The notes below the pieces were generated by a model that ran no database searches, was not told where the DNA came from, and saw nothing but the letters and a program-made list of their open reading frames with translations. From Spongiactinospora rosea (GTDB lineage: Bacteria; Actinomycetota; Actinomycetes; Streptosporangiales; Streptosporangiaceae), in contig NZ_QMEY01000029.1 of NCBI RefSeq assembly GCF_003315795.1, forward strand, positions 1 to 64,000: DNA of 64,000 nucleotides, given 5' to 3'. Each line of letters starts with the position of its first letter. Within the stretch, counting starts at the first letter, position 1. Shown here piece by piece: positions 18,256 through 26,639 of this stretch. The translations under genes were made by a program, and so were the position numbers.

Positions 18256-20151
18256 TCAGACCGCCCGCCACCGCAGCGGCACGGCCGGCCCCGCCGTGAC
18301 CAGGCGTCCCGCGTGCGCGGTGAACGTGGCGGGCACCACGCACGAATCGCCGCGGGACAGCGTGCGCCACTCGTCCTCGTCGCCGCCGGGCGGCAGGCGG
18401 GTGTGGATCGCGCCGCCCGCGTCCATCGCGTACAGGCGGCCGGTCATGCCGCTGAGCGCGACCGCGTCCGCCGAGGGGCCGATGTCCGCCCAGGCGGCGC
18501 CCGGCACGTCGGCGAACGCCAGGCAGTGCAGCCGCCCCGCCGTGGTCGCCGCGTAGAAACGGCCGTCGGCGATGGCCAGGGCGATGGTGCCGGCCGGGGC
18601 GCGGCACACGTCGGTCCAGCCGCCGGAACCCGCAGGCAGCGGCCGGTGGCGCAGCACCCCGCTCGGCGTCACGCCGTACAGGCCGATGCCCAGCCCGGCC
18701 GCGGCCTCGCGGGGCACGTCCAGGCAGCGCACCCCGCCCGCGTCGGCGATCGGCCGCCACGGCAGGTTCTGCCCGCACAGCTCGCGCACGTGCAGGATGC
18801 CGCCCGCGCCCACCCCGAACAGCGACCGGGCGTATCCGGCCACCGCCACCATGTCGGCCGCCGGGCCGATGACCTCCCACTCGGCGGGGCCGGGCGGAGC
18901 CGACAGCCGGTCGATCACGTTGCGGGTGATCCGGTCCACCACGGGGTCGTCCAGCGCGTTGCCCCAGTTGATCGTGGCGGCGTTGAAGACCGTGCCGCGC
19001 CCGCTGGTGAACACGCCCATGGTGGCCGCGCCGCCCTGGCCGTACGCGCTCCAGTGCCGCAGGTCCGCCGTGGCCAGCACCACGAACGAGGACGGCGTGC
19101 CGTCCCTGGCGGTCACCCGGGGCACGCCCATGACCTCGGTGTACTCCGCGGCGTCGGTCTCGTAGCCGAGCGTGCCCTGCCCGAACGGGTCGCCGTCGGC
19201 CAGCCCGGTCCCCTCGAACGCCCAGTGGTCGGCGAACCTGACCGTGTAGGACTCCTTGAGGATCAGCGGCATGTACGGCCCCCAGGCCCCGGCGCCCTGC
19301 CGGAAGCTGACGCCGGTCAGCGAGTTCTCCGGGCGGTTCACCGGGGCGGCCGACCACTCGGTGGTGACCAGCCGGGGGTCGGGGGAGGGGTCGGTCATCG
19401 GGTCGCGGTGGCACACCATGGTGCGCCGGTCGTCCTCCAGCCGGATCTGCCACCAGCAGGTGTTGCCGGCGAAGATCGCGATGTTGCCGCCGCGCCGGAC
19501 GAACTCCTCGGCCGCGTCCCGCATGCTCGCCGACCAGTACTCGTCGTGCCCGCTGACGATCAGCAGCCGGTAGCCGCTCAGCAGGTCCAGCCCGTCGTGC
19601 AGGTCCAGGTTGGAGCAGAGGTCCACGGTGTAGCCCGCCGGGCGCAGCCAGCGCAGCATGCCCTCCTCCCAGCGTTCGGGCGGCGGCCCGCCGCCCGGCC
19701 GGTCGAAGGTGACCCGGGAGGCCCGGGTCGGCTCCTCGGTCCAGTAGATGCTCTGGCCCGGCTCGCCCGCCCGGTTGTACGCCTGCCAGGTGGTGAACGG
19801 CACCGACAGCAGCACAGGGGAGCGCGGCACCGCCGGTCGCACCACGAAGTAGACCTCGTTGGGCGGCGAGACCGCCGTGCCGGGCAGTTGCTGCTCCCTG
19901 GGCCACGGCAGGTCGGCGTCGGCCTGCCCGGGGGCCAGGAAGCGGGCCCGGTACAGCGAACTCGGCCAGTCCGCGGGGACCGTGAGGGTCCATTCGGGGC
20001 CGTCCACCCGCGCCGACAGCACCCGCCGGTCATCGGTCGCGTCGGCGACGCTGACCCGCACCGGCAGGTCGGACGGCTCGGCCTGGACGTGGAAGAGCAG
20101 CGGTTCGCCGTGCGCACAGGACGTGGCCGCGGCGTACGCGGTCACCGTCAT
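18256..20151 (-). CDS. N,N-dimethylformamidase large-subunit-like hydrolase with C-terminal propeller-like repeats
   Basis: 631 residues in three parts. There is an N-terminal beta-rich region to about residue 110. A glutamine-amidotransferase-like core follows (LSVPFTTWQAYN, LLIVSGHDEYWS, IAIFAGNTCWWQ), as in the DMFase large subunit. The last 200 residues hold about four repeats of about 45-50 residues (W..IGPAADMVAVAG...LFGVGAGGILH) like tectonin/tachylectin blades. DMFase is an iron amidase; I cannot assign the iron ligands here. Last gene of the left biosynthetic operon, overlapping the C-domain gene by four bases. A role in cleaving or tailoring an amide of the product is inferred. Confidence 0.7.
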   Translation of the reverse strand: MTVTAYAAATSCAHGEPLLFHVQAEPSDLPVRVSVADATDDRRVLSARVDGPEWTLTVPADWPSSLYRARFLAPGQADADLPWPREQQLPGTAVSPPNEVYFVVRPAVPRSPVLLSVPFTTWQAYNRAGEPGQSIYWTEEPTRASRVTFDRPGGGPPPERWEEGMLRWLRPAGYTVDLCSNLDLHDGLDLLSGYRLLIVSGHDEYWSASMRDAAEEFVRRGGNIAIFAGNTCWWQIRLEDDRRTMVCHRDPMTDPSPDPRLVTTEWSAAPVNRPENSLTGVSFRQGAGAWGPYMPLILKESYTVRFADHWAFEGTGLADGDPFGQGTLGYETDAAEYTEVMGVPRVTARDGTPSSFVVLATADLRHWSAYGQGGAATMGVFTSGRGTVFNAATINWGNALDDPVVDRITRNVIDRLSAPPGPAEWEVIGPAADMVAVAGYARSLFGVGAGGILHVRELCGQNLPWRPIADAGGVRCLDVPREAAAGLGIGLYGVTPSGVLRHRPLPAGSGGWTDVCRAPAGTIALAIADGRFYAATTAGRLHCLAFADVPGAAWADIGPSADAVALSGMTGRLYAMDAGGAIHTRLPPGGDEDEWRTLSRGDSCVVPATFTAHAGRLVTAGPAVPLRWRAV

Positions 20152-21455
20152 CCGGCGTGGACCTCCCGCGCCGCGGCCCGGACGGCCGCCTCCACCAGCA
20201 GGTCCTCCAGCCCGCGCAGCCAGGACTCCATCCCGGCCTTGGGCAGGTAGCGGGTGTCGGCGGTCACCGAGATGCCCAGGTTCGCGCCCTCGCCGGTGAT
20301 GTGCACACAGAACCGGCAGTTCAGCCGCTCCTGGCTGATCGGCCAGGTGAGCGTGGAGGAACCGAGCGCCGCGTCGATCTCTGCGGCCTCCCAGGCGCGC
20401 GGCGGGTGCTCGGCGAAGCGCATGTCGTTGAAGCAGCAGTACGGCTGAATCTCCGCGCCCCTGGCGTCACTCGCCCGCGCGGTCGCCGCCGCCCGGCCCG
20501 CCGGGTCGTGGTAGGCGTGTCGGTAGGCGCGCAGCGCGGCGGGCCTGGCCACACGCAGCAGGTCCTCGAACCGCTCGGCGGTGACGTCGCAGACGAACAG
20601 GCCCTCCTGGGACAGCGTGGTCACCGCGTTCCTGGTGTCGGCGCGGAACCGGTTGCCCACGATCGGCAGCATCGCGCACAGCCCCTGGCCGGTGATCCGG
20701 CCGACCATGGCCGCGCTCGCCGCCAGCAGTACCGCTCCGGTCGTCGCGCCGTGCAGTACGGCGAGCCGCTGCGCGGCCATGGCGGCGGCCCGGGAGGTCA
20801 GCAGCGCCCGCCAGATCGGCGGCCCGGACGGATCGGCGACCTGTGTCGGGAACATGGAGACGGGGATGCGGGAGAACTCCCGCTCCCAGTACTCGTCGGC
20901 GGCCCGCGCGAGGCGCAGCCCCTCCGCCGAGTTCTGCCAGCGGGCCAGTGCGGCCGGCTGGGAGGGCGGCGGGCCGCCTGCCTCCCCGCGCAGCAGCAGC
21001 AACCGCAGGTCGCGCAGCGCGACCTCGGCCCCGAGGCCGTCGGCGGCCATGTGGCAGAAGACCAGCACGACGTGGCTGACCGTGCCGTCGCAGATGACCA
21101 CGCCGGTACGCAGCGGGCGCTCTTCGCGGTAGTCGAAGGCCGCGGACTCCATCCGGGCCCGCAACTCGGCGGCCACGGCCGCCTCCTCGCCGCGCGCCGC
21201 GTGGACGATCCCCACGACCGGCTCGGCGGCCTCGCCGATGATCTGCGCCGGGCCGGGGCCGATGGTGGTGCGCAGCGCCTCATGGCGGTCGGTCAGCAGG
21301 CCGACGGCCCGGCGGACGTCCGCCACGCTCAGCGGCTGGACGGACCGGGGCACGGCGAGCACCCGGCCGAAGTTGAAGTAGCGGTCGTCCGGTGCGGTCC
21401 GCTCGATCGCGGCCCAGATCGCCCGCTGCCCCCAAGTGAGCGGCTCGCCGGTCAC
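20148..21455 (-). CDS. Free-standing NRPS condensation domain
   Basis: 435 residues covering one condensation domain and nothing else. The active-site motif reads CHMAADG (residues 134-140): the first His of HHxxxDG is Cys, while the catalytic second His (135), Asp and Gly are kept, so activity is plausible. Stand-alone C domains join a carrier-bound acyl group to an amine supplied in trans. The GTG start overlaps the upstream carrier-protein stop by four bases, pointing to that carrier protein as its partner. It may alternatively be an acyltransferase using a small amine acceptor. Confidence 0.85.
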   Translation of the reverse strand: MTGEPLTWGQRAIWAAIERTAPDDRYFNFGRVLAVPRSVQPLSVADVRRAVGLLTDRHEALRTTIGPGPAQIIGEAAEPVVGIVHAARGEEAAVAAELRARMESAAFDYREERPLRTGVVICDGTVSHVVLVFCHMAADGLGAEVALRDLRLLLLRGEAGGPPPSQPAALARWQNSAEGLRLARAADEYWEREFSRIPVSMFPTQVADPSGPPIWRALLTSRAAAMAAQRLAVLHGATTGAVLLAASAAMVGRITGQGLCAMLPIVGNRFRADTRNAVTTLSQEGLFVCDVTAERFEDLLRVARPAALRAYRHAYHDPAGRAAATARASDARGAEIQPYCCFNDMRFAEHPPRAWEAAEIDAALGSSTLTWPISQERLNCRFCVHITGEGANLGISVTADTRYLPKAGMESWLRGLEDLLVEAAVRAAAREVHAG

Positions 21456-21736
21456 CGCGCCCGCCCGGTGATGTAGGCGGCGAGCAGGTCCAGGTCCTCC
21501 AGCGCGGCCAGCGACTCGTCGGAGAAGTCCACGTCCACGCCGAACTCGCGCTCGATGGCGTCGATCAGCCGCATCTGCGCCAGCGAGGTGAAGCCGAGGG
21601 CCGATAGCGGCAGGTCGGCGGCCAGCGCCTCCGCCGCGGAGACCTCGCCGTCGCTGGCCGCGGCCACCAGCCCGGCCAGCCGTTCCTTCGTCTCGCGCAC
21701 GGCGCCCGCCGGGGCGTGCCCCCCCACTGTGCTCAC
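21452..21736 (-). CDS. Stand-alone acyl/peptidyl carrier protein
   Basis: 94 residues. The phosphopantetheine site is LGFTSLAQM with Ser51, followed by an acidic helix II-III region (EREFGVDVDFSDESL). It is a discrete carrier, which fits the free-standing C domain encoded immediately downstream with an overlap. GTG start one base after the mbtH-like stop. An extended 30-residue N-terminal arm precedes the carrier fold. Its cargo might be loaded by the AMP-ligase of the divergent operon or by the dehydrogenase E2; the sequence does not say which. Confidence 0.88.
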   Translation of the reverse strand: MSTVGGHAPAGAVRETKERLAGLVAAASDGEVSAAEALAADLPLSALGFTSLAQMRLIDAIEREFGVDVDFSDESLAALEDLDLLAAYITGRAR

Positions 21737-21737
21737 G

Positions 21738-21905
21738 TCATGGCTCCCTGTGTGGTCGCATGTCGGTCCAGGTCAGCTCGATGTGCTCCAGGCACGCCTG
21801 CCGGTCGCCGGTGACGCCGGTGGGGTCCCACCCGGCGGGGGGCTCCCGGTCGGCGGGCCAGATCGAGTACTGCTTCTCGTGGTTGACCACCACCAGATAG
21901 GTCAT
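21738..21905 (-). CDS. MbtH-like NRPS chaperone (55 residues)
   Basis: A short protein with the MbtH family pattern: NHEKQYSIWP, PAGW, a Gly pair, CLEHIE and the closing WTDMRP. MbtH proteins bind adenylation domains and are often needed for their folding and activity. It lies three bases after the NRPS stop and one base before the carrier gene, in a tightly coupled operon, so the preceding NRPS and perhaps the large one opposite are its clients. It is somewhat shorter than the usual 60-75 residues but no conserved block is missing. Confidence 0.93.
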   Translation of the reverse strand: MTYLVVVNHEKQYSIWPADREPPAGWDPTGVTGDRQACLEHIELTWTDMRPHREP

Positions 21906-21908
21906 CGC

Positions 21909-24900
21909 TCAGTCCCGCTCCCTCGCGAGGCGCGCGGCCTCCTCGTCGGTCAGTCGGTCGATCTCGGCCGTCAGCAGGTCCGTGACGGCCCGGGCGAGGT
22001 CCGCGACGGCGCCCGCGGCGAAGATCGTGCGGATCGGCACCTCCACCTCGGTCAGCGCCCGGATGCCCGCGATCACCCGCGTGGCCAGCAGCGAGTGGCC
22101 GCCGAGCGCGAAGAAGTCGTCGTGCGCGCCGACCTTCTCCAGGCCGAGGACCTCGGCGTAGACGTCGGCGACCAGCTCTTCGGCGTCGGTGCGCGGCGGC
22201 ACGTAGGCGGTGGCCTCGCGTACCGGCTGCGCGTCGCCGGGCAGCGCGGCGCGGTCCACCTTGCCGTTCGGGGTCAGCGGCAGCGCCTCGGCCTGCACGA
22301 ACGCGCCCGGCACCATGTACGGCGGCAGCGTGGCCGCCGCGTGCGCCCGCAGCTCCGCCACCGGGGCGTCGCCGACCACGAACGCCACCAGCGTCTCCTC
22401 CCGGACCACCACGACCGACTGCCGCACACCCGTGTGCGCGTCCAGCACGGCCTCGATCTCGCCGGGCTCGATCCGGTGGCCGCGCAGCTTGACCTGGTGG
22501 TCGGTGCGTCCGAGGCAGTCCAGGGTGCCGTCGGCGCGGCGGCGGGCCAGGTCGCCGGTGCGGTACAGGCGCGCGCCCGGCGGGCCGTACGGGTCGGGGA
22601 CGAACCGCTCGGCGGTCAGCCCGGGGCGGCGCAGGTAGCCGTCCGCCACGCCCGCGCCGCCGATCAGCAGCTCGCCGGGGACGCCGATGGGGGCCAGGCG
22701 CCCGTGCCGGTCCACCACGTGACAGGTGGTGTTGGCGATCGGCCGGCCGATGGCGACCTCGCCGGGCTCTTCGGGTACCTGCCAGGCGGTGGACCAGATC
22801 GTGGTCTCGGTCGGGCCGTACACGTTGAACAGCCGCCGCGCGTTCGGCCGCAGCTCGGCGGCGAGCGCGGGCGGCAGCGGCTCGCCGCCGGCCAGGGCGG
22901 TGTCCACGCGCAGGCCCGGCAGCATCCGCCAGCCGGAGGGCGTGGCCTGGACGTGCGTGACGCCGTGCCGGGCCACCAGCGCGGCCACGGCGTCGCCGTC
23001 GCGGGCGTCGATCCCGCCGGTCATGACCACCCGGCCGCCGGTGACCAGCGGCAGGAACAGTTCCAGCGCGGAGATGTCGAAGGACAGCGAGGTCAGCGCG
23101 AGCCAGGTGTCGCCGGGGCCGCCGTCCAGCAGCGTCCGCATGGCGAGCAGGAAGTTGGTCAGCGCCCGGTGCGGCACGACGACGCCCTTGGGCCGCCCGG
23201 TGGAGCCGGAGGTGTAGATCACGTAGGCGGGGTCCTCGGGGCGGGCGCCGGGGGCCTCGCAGGCGGTGCCCGGTACGGCGAGCCGGCGTACGTCCTCGTC
23301 GGTGAGCACCCGGGCGACCTGCGCGTCCTCCAGCACGTACGCCACGCGGGCCGCCGGATAGTCCGGATCGACCGGCAGGTACGCCGCCCCGCTCATGGCC
23401 ACGCCGAGCAGCGCGACCGGCGTCTCCGGCCCGCGTCCCGTGGTGATCGCCACCAGGTCGCCGCGGCCGATGCCGTCCTTGGCCAGCCGGGCGGCCAGGC
23501 CCGCCGCCCGCGCGGCGAGTTCGGCGTAGGTCAGTTCGCCGCCGTCGTGGACGACGGCCACGGCGTCCGGCGTGGCGGCGGCGTGGTTCAGCAGCAGCCC
23601 GACGATGGTGACCGGCGGCAGGTCGGCCGCGGTGTCGTTGCACGCGCCGAGCAGCAGGTCGCGCTCGGCGCGGGGGAGCAGCGGGAGCGCGGAGACCGGC
23701 CGCCGCGGGTCTTCCGCGACGGCTTCGAGCAGCACCAGGTAGCGGGCGGTCATCCGCTCGACGGTGCCGTGGTCGAACAGGTCGGCGCTGAAGATGGCGT
23801 GGCCGGTCAGGGCCCCGTCGTCGCGGGGGTAGAGGTCCATCGACAGGTCGAACCTGGCCGGGTGCCACCCGTGCGGGACCGGTGCGGCGGTCAGGCCGGG
23901 CAGCGGCTCGCCGGTGTCGCCGTGGGTGTGGACCGCGAACATGGTCTGGAACAGCGGCGTCCTGCTCAGGTCGCGGTCCAGGCCGAGCGCGCCGACCAGT
24001 CGTTCAAAGGGCACCTCTCGGTGCGCGAGCGCGGCCAGGACGCCTCTCCGTGTCCTGGCCAGCAGCTCGGCGAACACCGGGTCGCCCGACAGGTCGGCGC
24101 GCAGCGCGAGGGTGGTGGAGAACATCCCGATCAGGTTCTCTACCTCGGGGCGGTCCCGTCCGGCCGCCGGGGTGCCGACGCAGAAGTCGTCCTGCCCGCT
24201 GTGGCGGGCCAGCAGCACCTGGTAGGCGGCCAGCAGCACCATGTACGGCGTGCAGCGCTCCCGCCTGGCCAGCCGGTTGACGGCGGCGGCCAGGCCGGGC
24301 GGGATCTCGAAGATCACCTCTCCGCCCGAGGGCGTCCGGACGGCGGGCCGGGGGCGGTCGGCGGGCAGGTCCAGCGGCGGTGTTCCGGCCAGCCGTTCGG
24401 CCCACCAGGAGACGTCGGCGTCCTGTTCGCGCTCGGCCCGTACGTGGTCGGCGTAGCGCAGCGGCAGCGTCTCCAGCGTGCCGCCGGCGTACAGCTCGGC
24501 CACCTCGCGGCGCAGCACGTTGATCGACCAGCCGTCGGCGTTGATGTGGTGCAGCACCACGCACAGCACGTGGTCGTCGTCGGCGAGGCGGATCAGCGTG
24601 AGCCGCAGCGGTGGCCGCGCGGCCAGGTCGAACGCGGTGTTGGTGCGGTCGGCGACGATGGCCAGCGCGGCGCGTACGCCGTCCGCGTCAACCCGCTCGA
24701 TCTCCACGGGACCCGGCGGCTCGACGACCGCCGCCGGACGGCCGTCCTCGGCCTCGGGATAGTGGGTGCGCAGCGGCTCATGCCGGGCCGCGACCTCGGT
24801 GAACGCGGCCTGGAGCCGGGTGGTGTCGAGCCCGCCACGCAGCCGGTAGGCGTAGTGCGTCGTGTAGGAGGGGTCCTGCGGGTCGAGGCGGTGCAGGAAC

Positions 24901-24941
24901 CACAGTCTCTCCTGGCCGAACGACAGCGGGCCGTTAGTCAC
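21909..24941 (-). CDS. Nonribosomal peptide synthetase, module C-A-T (glycine-like code)
   Basis: 1010 residues. Condensation domain with HHINADG (131-137). Adenylation domain with A3 YTSGSTGRPKG (from 576), FDISALELF, NVYGPTETTIW, YRTGDLARR and NGKVDR. T domain with FALGGHSLLATRV (Ser950) and a short charged tail. No epimerase or thioesterase. Reading the pocket residues by eye gives D-I-L-Q-L-G-V-I-W-K, one change from a code I recall for glycine. The GTG start has GGGAGA upstream, and a composite operator sits 27-60 bases before it. First gene of the left operon. Confidence 0.93.
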   Translation of the reverse strand: MTNGPLSFGQERLWFLHRLDPQDPSYTTHYAYRLRGGLDTTRLQAAFTEVAARHEPLRTHYPEAEDGRPAAVVEPPGPVEIERVDADGVRAALAIVADRTNTAFDLAARPPLRLTLIRLADDDHVLCVVLHHINADGWSINVLRREVAELYAGGTLETLPLRYADHVRAEREQDADVSWWAERLAGTPPLDLPADRPRPAVRTPSGGEVIFEIPPGLAAAVNRLARRERCTPYMVLLAAYQVLLARHSGQDDFCVGTPAAGRDRPEVENLIGMFSTTLALRADLSGDPVFAELLARTRRGVLAALAHREVPFERLVGALGLDRDLSRTPLFQTMFAVHTHGDTGEPLPGLTAAPVPHGWHPARFDLSMDLYPRDDGALTGHAIFSADLFDHGTVERMTARYLVLLEAVAEDPRRPVSALPLLPRAERDLLLGACNDTAADLPPVTIVGLLLNHAAATPDAVAVVHDGGELTYAELAARAAGLAARLAKDGIGRGDLVAITTGRGPETPVALLGVAMSGAAYLPVDPDYPAARVAYVLEDAQVARVLTDEDVRRLAVPGTACEAPGARPEDPAYVIYTSGSTGRPKGVVVPHRALTNFLLAMRTLLDGGPGDTWLALTSLSFDISALELFLPLVTGGRVVMTGGIDARDGDAVAALVARHGVTHVQATPSGWRMLPGLRVDTALAGGEPLPPALAAELRPNARRLFNVYGPTETTIWSTAWQVPEEPGEVAIGRPIANTTCHVVDRHGRLAPIGVPGELLIGGAGVADGYLRRPGLTAERFVPDPYGPPGARLYRTGDLARRRADGTLDCLGRTDHQVKLRGHRIEPGEIEAVLDAHTGVRQSVVVVREETLVAFVVGDAPVAELRAHAAATLPPYMVPGAFVQAEALPLTPNGKVDRAALPGDAQPVREATAYVPPRTDAEELVADVYAEVLGLEKVGAHDDFFALGGHSLLATRVIAGIRALTEVEVPIRTIFAAGAVADLARAVTDLLTAEIDRLTDEEAARLARERD

Positions 24942-24967
24942 GTACCGTCTCCCACGCTGTTTCGGAA

Positions 24968-25000
24968 GGATTCTTTCCGGAAAGATTCTTAACTGTTTCC
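24968..25000 (-). promoter_or_regulatory. Composite operator, left copy, at the NRPS C-A-T promoter
   Basis: Contains the perfect 14-base palindrome TCTTTCCGGAAAGA (24972-24985), overlapped by GAAAGATTCTTA (24980-24991), which differs by one base from the operator at the ABC/ROK2 promoter. The whole element repeats about 142 bases away in the same orientation. Its position just before the NRPS start fits repression. Confidence 0.55.
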
Positions 25001-25109
25001 GGGTGGGCCCAGTGTTCCACGGGCCTCGCGGATGTCGCAAGCCCTGTCTCACAAGGGGTTGCGGCTCTCCAAAGCCCATGTAAAACTGTCGGCCTCGCCG
25101 AAAAGGAAA

Positions 25110-25141
25110 GGTTTCTTTCCAGAAAGAAACCTTACTATTCC
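25110..25141 (+). promoter_or_regulatory. Composite operator, right copy, upstream of the AMP-ligase operon
   Basis: Arms GGTTTCTTTC and GAAAGAAACC are perfect inverted repeats separated by CA (25110-25131). GAAACCTTACTA (25126-25137) follows and overlaps the right arm; it matches 11 of 12 bases of both the ROK1 and the GH3 copy 1 sites. AT-rich against a GC-rich background. It lies 62-93 bases before the ATG. Confidence 0.6.
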
Positions 25142-25202
25142 GCTTCGCGCAACAGTCAAGACGGTGTTGACAGATGGCTACGTGATGCCCGGGGGCTCAC
25201 CC

Positions 25203-26639
25203 ATGAGTGCGATCTCCAACCTCACCATTCCCGCCCTTCTCCATGCCCGCGCTCAGGCCGACCCCGAGCGGGAGGCGCTGATCGTCCACGGAGGCGGAAC
25301 CGGCGCATTCGGCGCCCGCCCCGGCTCGCTCACCTTCGCCGAGTGGGCCCGCGGCGCCACCGCGGTGGCCCGTGGCCTGGCCGCCCGCGGCGTGGGCCGC
25401 GGCGACCGCGTCGGACTGGTCTTCGGCAACGGCGACTGGATCGACTACGCGGTGGCCTTCTGCGGGGTGACCGCCGCCGGGGCGGTGGCCGTACCGCTCT
25501 CGGACCGGCTGGCCGAGTCCGAGATCGACGCGGCGCTCGCGCACTGCGGCGCGGCCACCGTGCTGCGGCCGGGCGACCTGCTGCTCGGCGACGGCCCCGA
25601 CCCCGAGCCCGCGCGTCCCGGCGACGTCGCGCAGATCCTGCTGACCTCCGGCACCACCGGGCGGCCCAAGGGCGTGGCCGCCACGCACGCCAACCTGGCC
25701 TTCGGCCACGGCGGGCCCAGGCGGCCGTTCGCCCACTCCGCCCACCTCGCGCACGCGTTCCCGATCGGCACCAACGCCGGGCAGACCATGCTGGTCACCG
25801 CCCTGTCCGCGCACCCGGCCACGGTCACCCTGCCCCGCTTCACACCGGGGAGGTTCGCGGCCCTGATCGAGGACTACCACGCGGGCACGGTGTTCCTGGT
25901 GCCCGCGATGGCGGTGGAACTGCTCGCCGCCGGGGTGCAGGACCGCCACGACCTGTCGTGCGTGCGCCTGCTCGGCTCGGCCGCCGCGCCGCTGCCCGCC
26001 CCGGTCGCCGAACGGCTGTGCACCGCCTTCCCCCGCGCCGCCATCGTCAACTACTACACCTCGACCGAGTCCTACCCGGCCCAGACGATCATGATGTACG
26101 ACCCTGACCGCCCCGGCAGCGTCGGCCAGGCCGTCGGCGGCGGCACCGTCAAGATCGCCACCGCGTCCGGTGAACCGGTGCCCGCCGGCACGACCGGCGA
26201 GGTCTGGCTGCGCTCGCCGGCCGCCCCGCGCGCCTACTGGGCCGACGAGCGGGGCAGCCGCGAGGTGTTCCGCGACGGCTGGGTGCGGATGGGCGACCTC
26301 GGCCGGCTCGACGAGGACGGCTACCTCTACCTCGTGGACCGCGAGAGCGATGTGATCAAGTCGGGCGCGTTCAAGGTCTCCACCCTGCACGTGGAGGAGA
26401 CCGCGCACGAGTGCCCGGGCGTCCGCGAGGCCGCCGCGTTCGGCGTGCCGCACCCCACGCTGGGCATGTCCGTCGCGCTCGCCCTGGTCGGCTCGGTGAC
26501 CCCGCAGGAACTGCGGCTCTTCCTGGCCGACCGGCTCGCCCCGCACGAACGCCCCGCCCGGGTCGTCCTGATGGACGCCCTTCCCAGAAACCACGCGGGC
26601 AAGGTGGACAAGCGCCTCCTGCGAGAAGGAGCACGATGA
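25203..26639 (+). CDS. AMP-dependent acyl-CoA/carrier-protein ligase
   Basis: 478-residue ANL-superfamily enzyme that would activate a carboxylic acid as acyl-AMP and pass it to CoA or a carrier thiol. Motifs: LLTSGTTGRPKGVAATH (P-loop), YYTSTES, GDLGRLDEDGYLYLVDR and the C-terminal catalytic Lys in NHAGKVDKRLL. It lacks attached NRPS domains, so it probably loads the T domain of the next gene or the discrete carrier protein. ATG at MSAISNLTIP was chosen; an ATG six codons earlier is possible. The stop overlaps the next start (ATGA). Confidence 0.9.
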   Translation: MSAISNLTIPALLHARAQADPEREALIVHGGGTGAFGARPGSLTFAEWARGATAVARGLAARGVGRGDRVGLVFGNGDWIDYAVAFCGVTAAGAVAVPLSDRLAESEIDAALAHCGAATVLRPGDLLLGDGPDPEPARPGDVAQILLTSGTTGRPKGVAATHANLAFGHGGPRRPFAHSAHLAHAFPIGTNAGQTMLVTALSAHPATVTLPRFTPGRFAALIEDYHAGTVFLVPAMAVELLAAGVQDRHDLSCVRLLGSAAAPLPAPVAERLCTAFPRAAIVNYYTSTESYPAQTIMMYDPDRPGSVGQAVGGGTVKIATASGEPVPAGTTGEVWLRSPAAPRAYWADERGSREVFRDGWVRMGDLGRLDEDGYLYLVDRESDVIKSGAFKVSTLHVEETAHECPGVREAAAFGVPHPTLGMSVALALVGSVTPQELRLFLADRLAPHERPARVVLMDALPRNHAGKVDKRLLREGAR

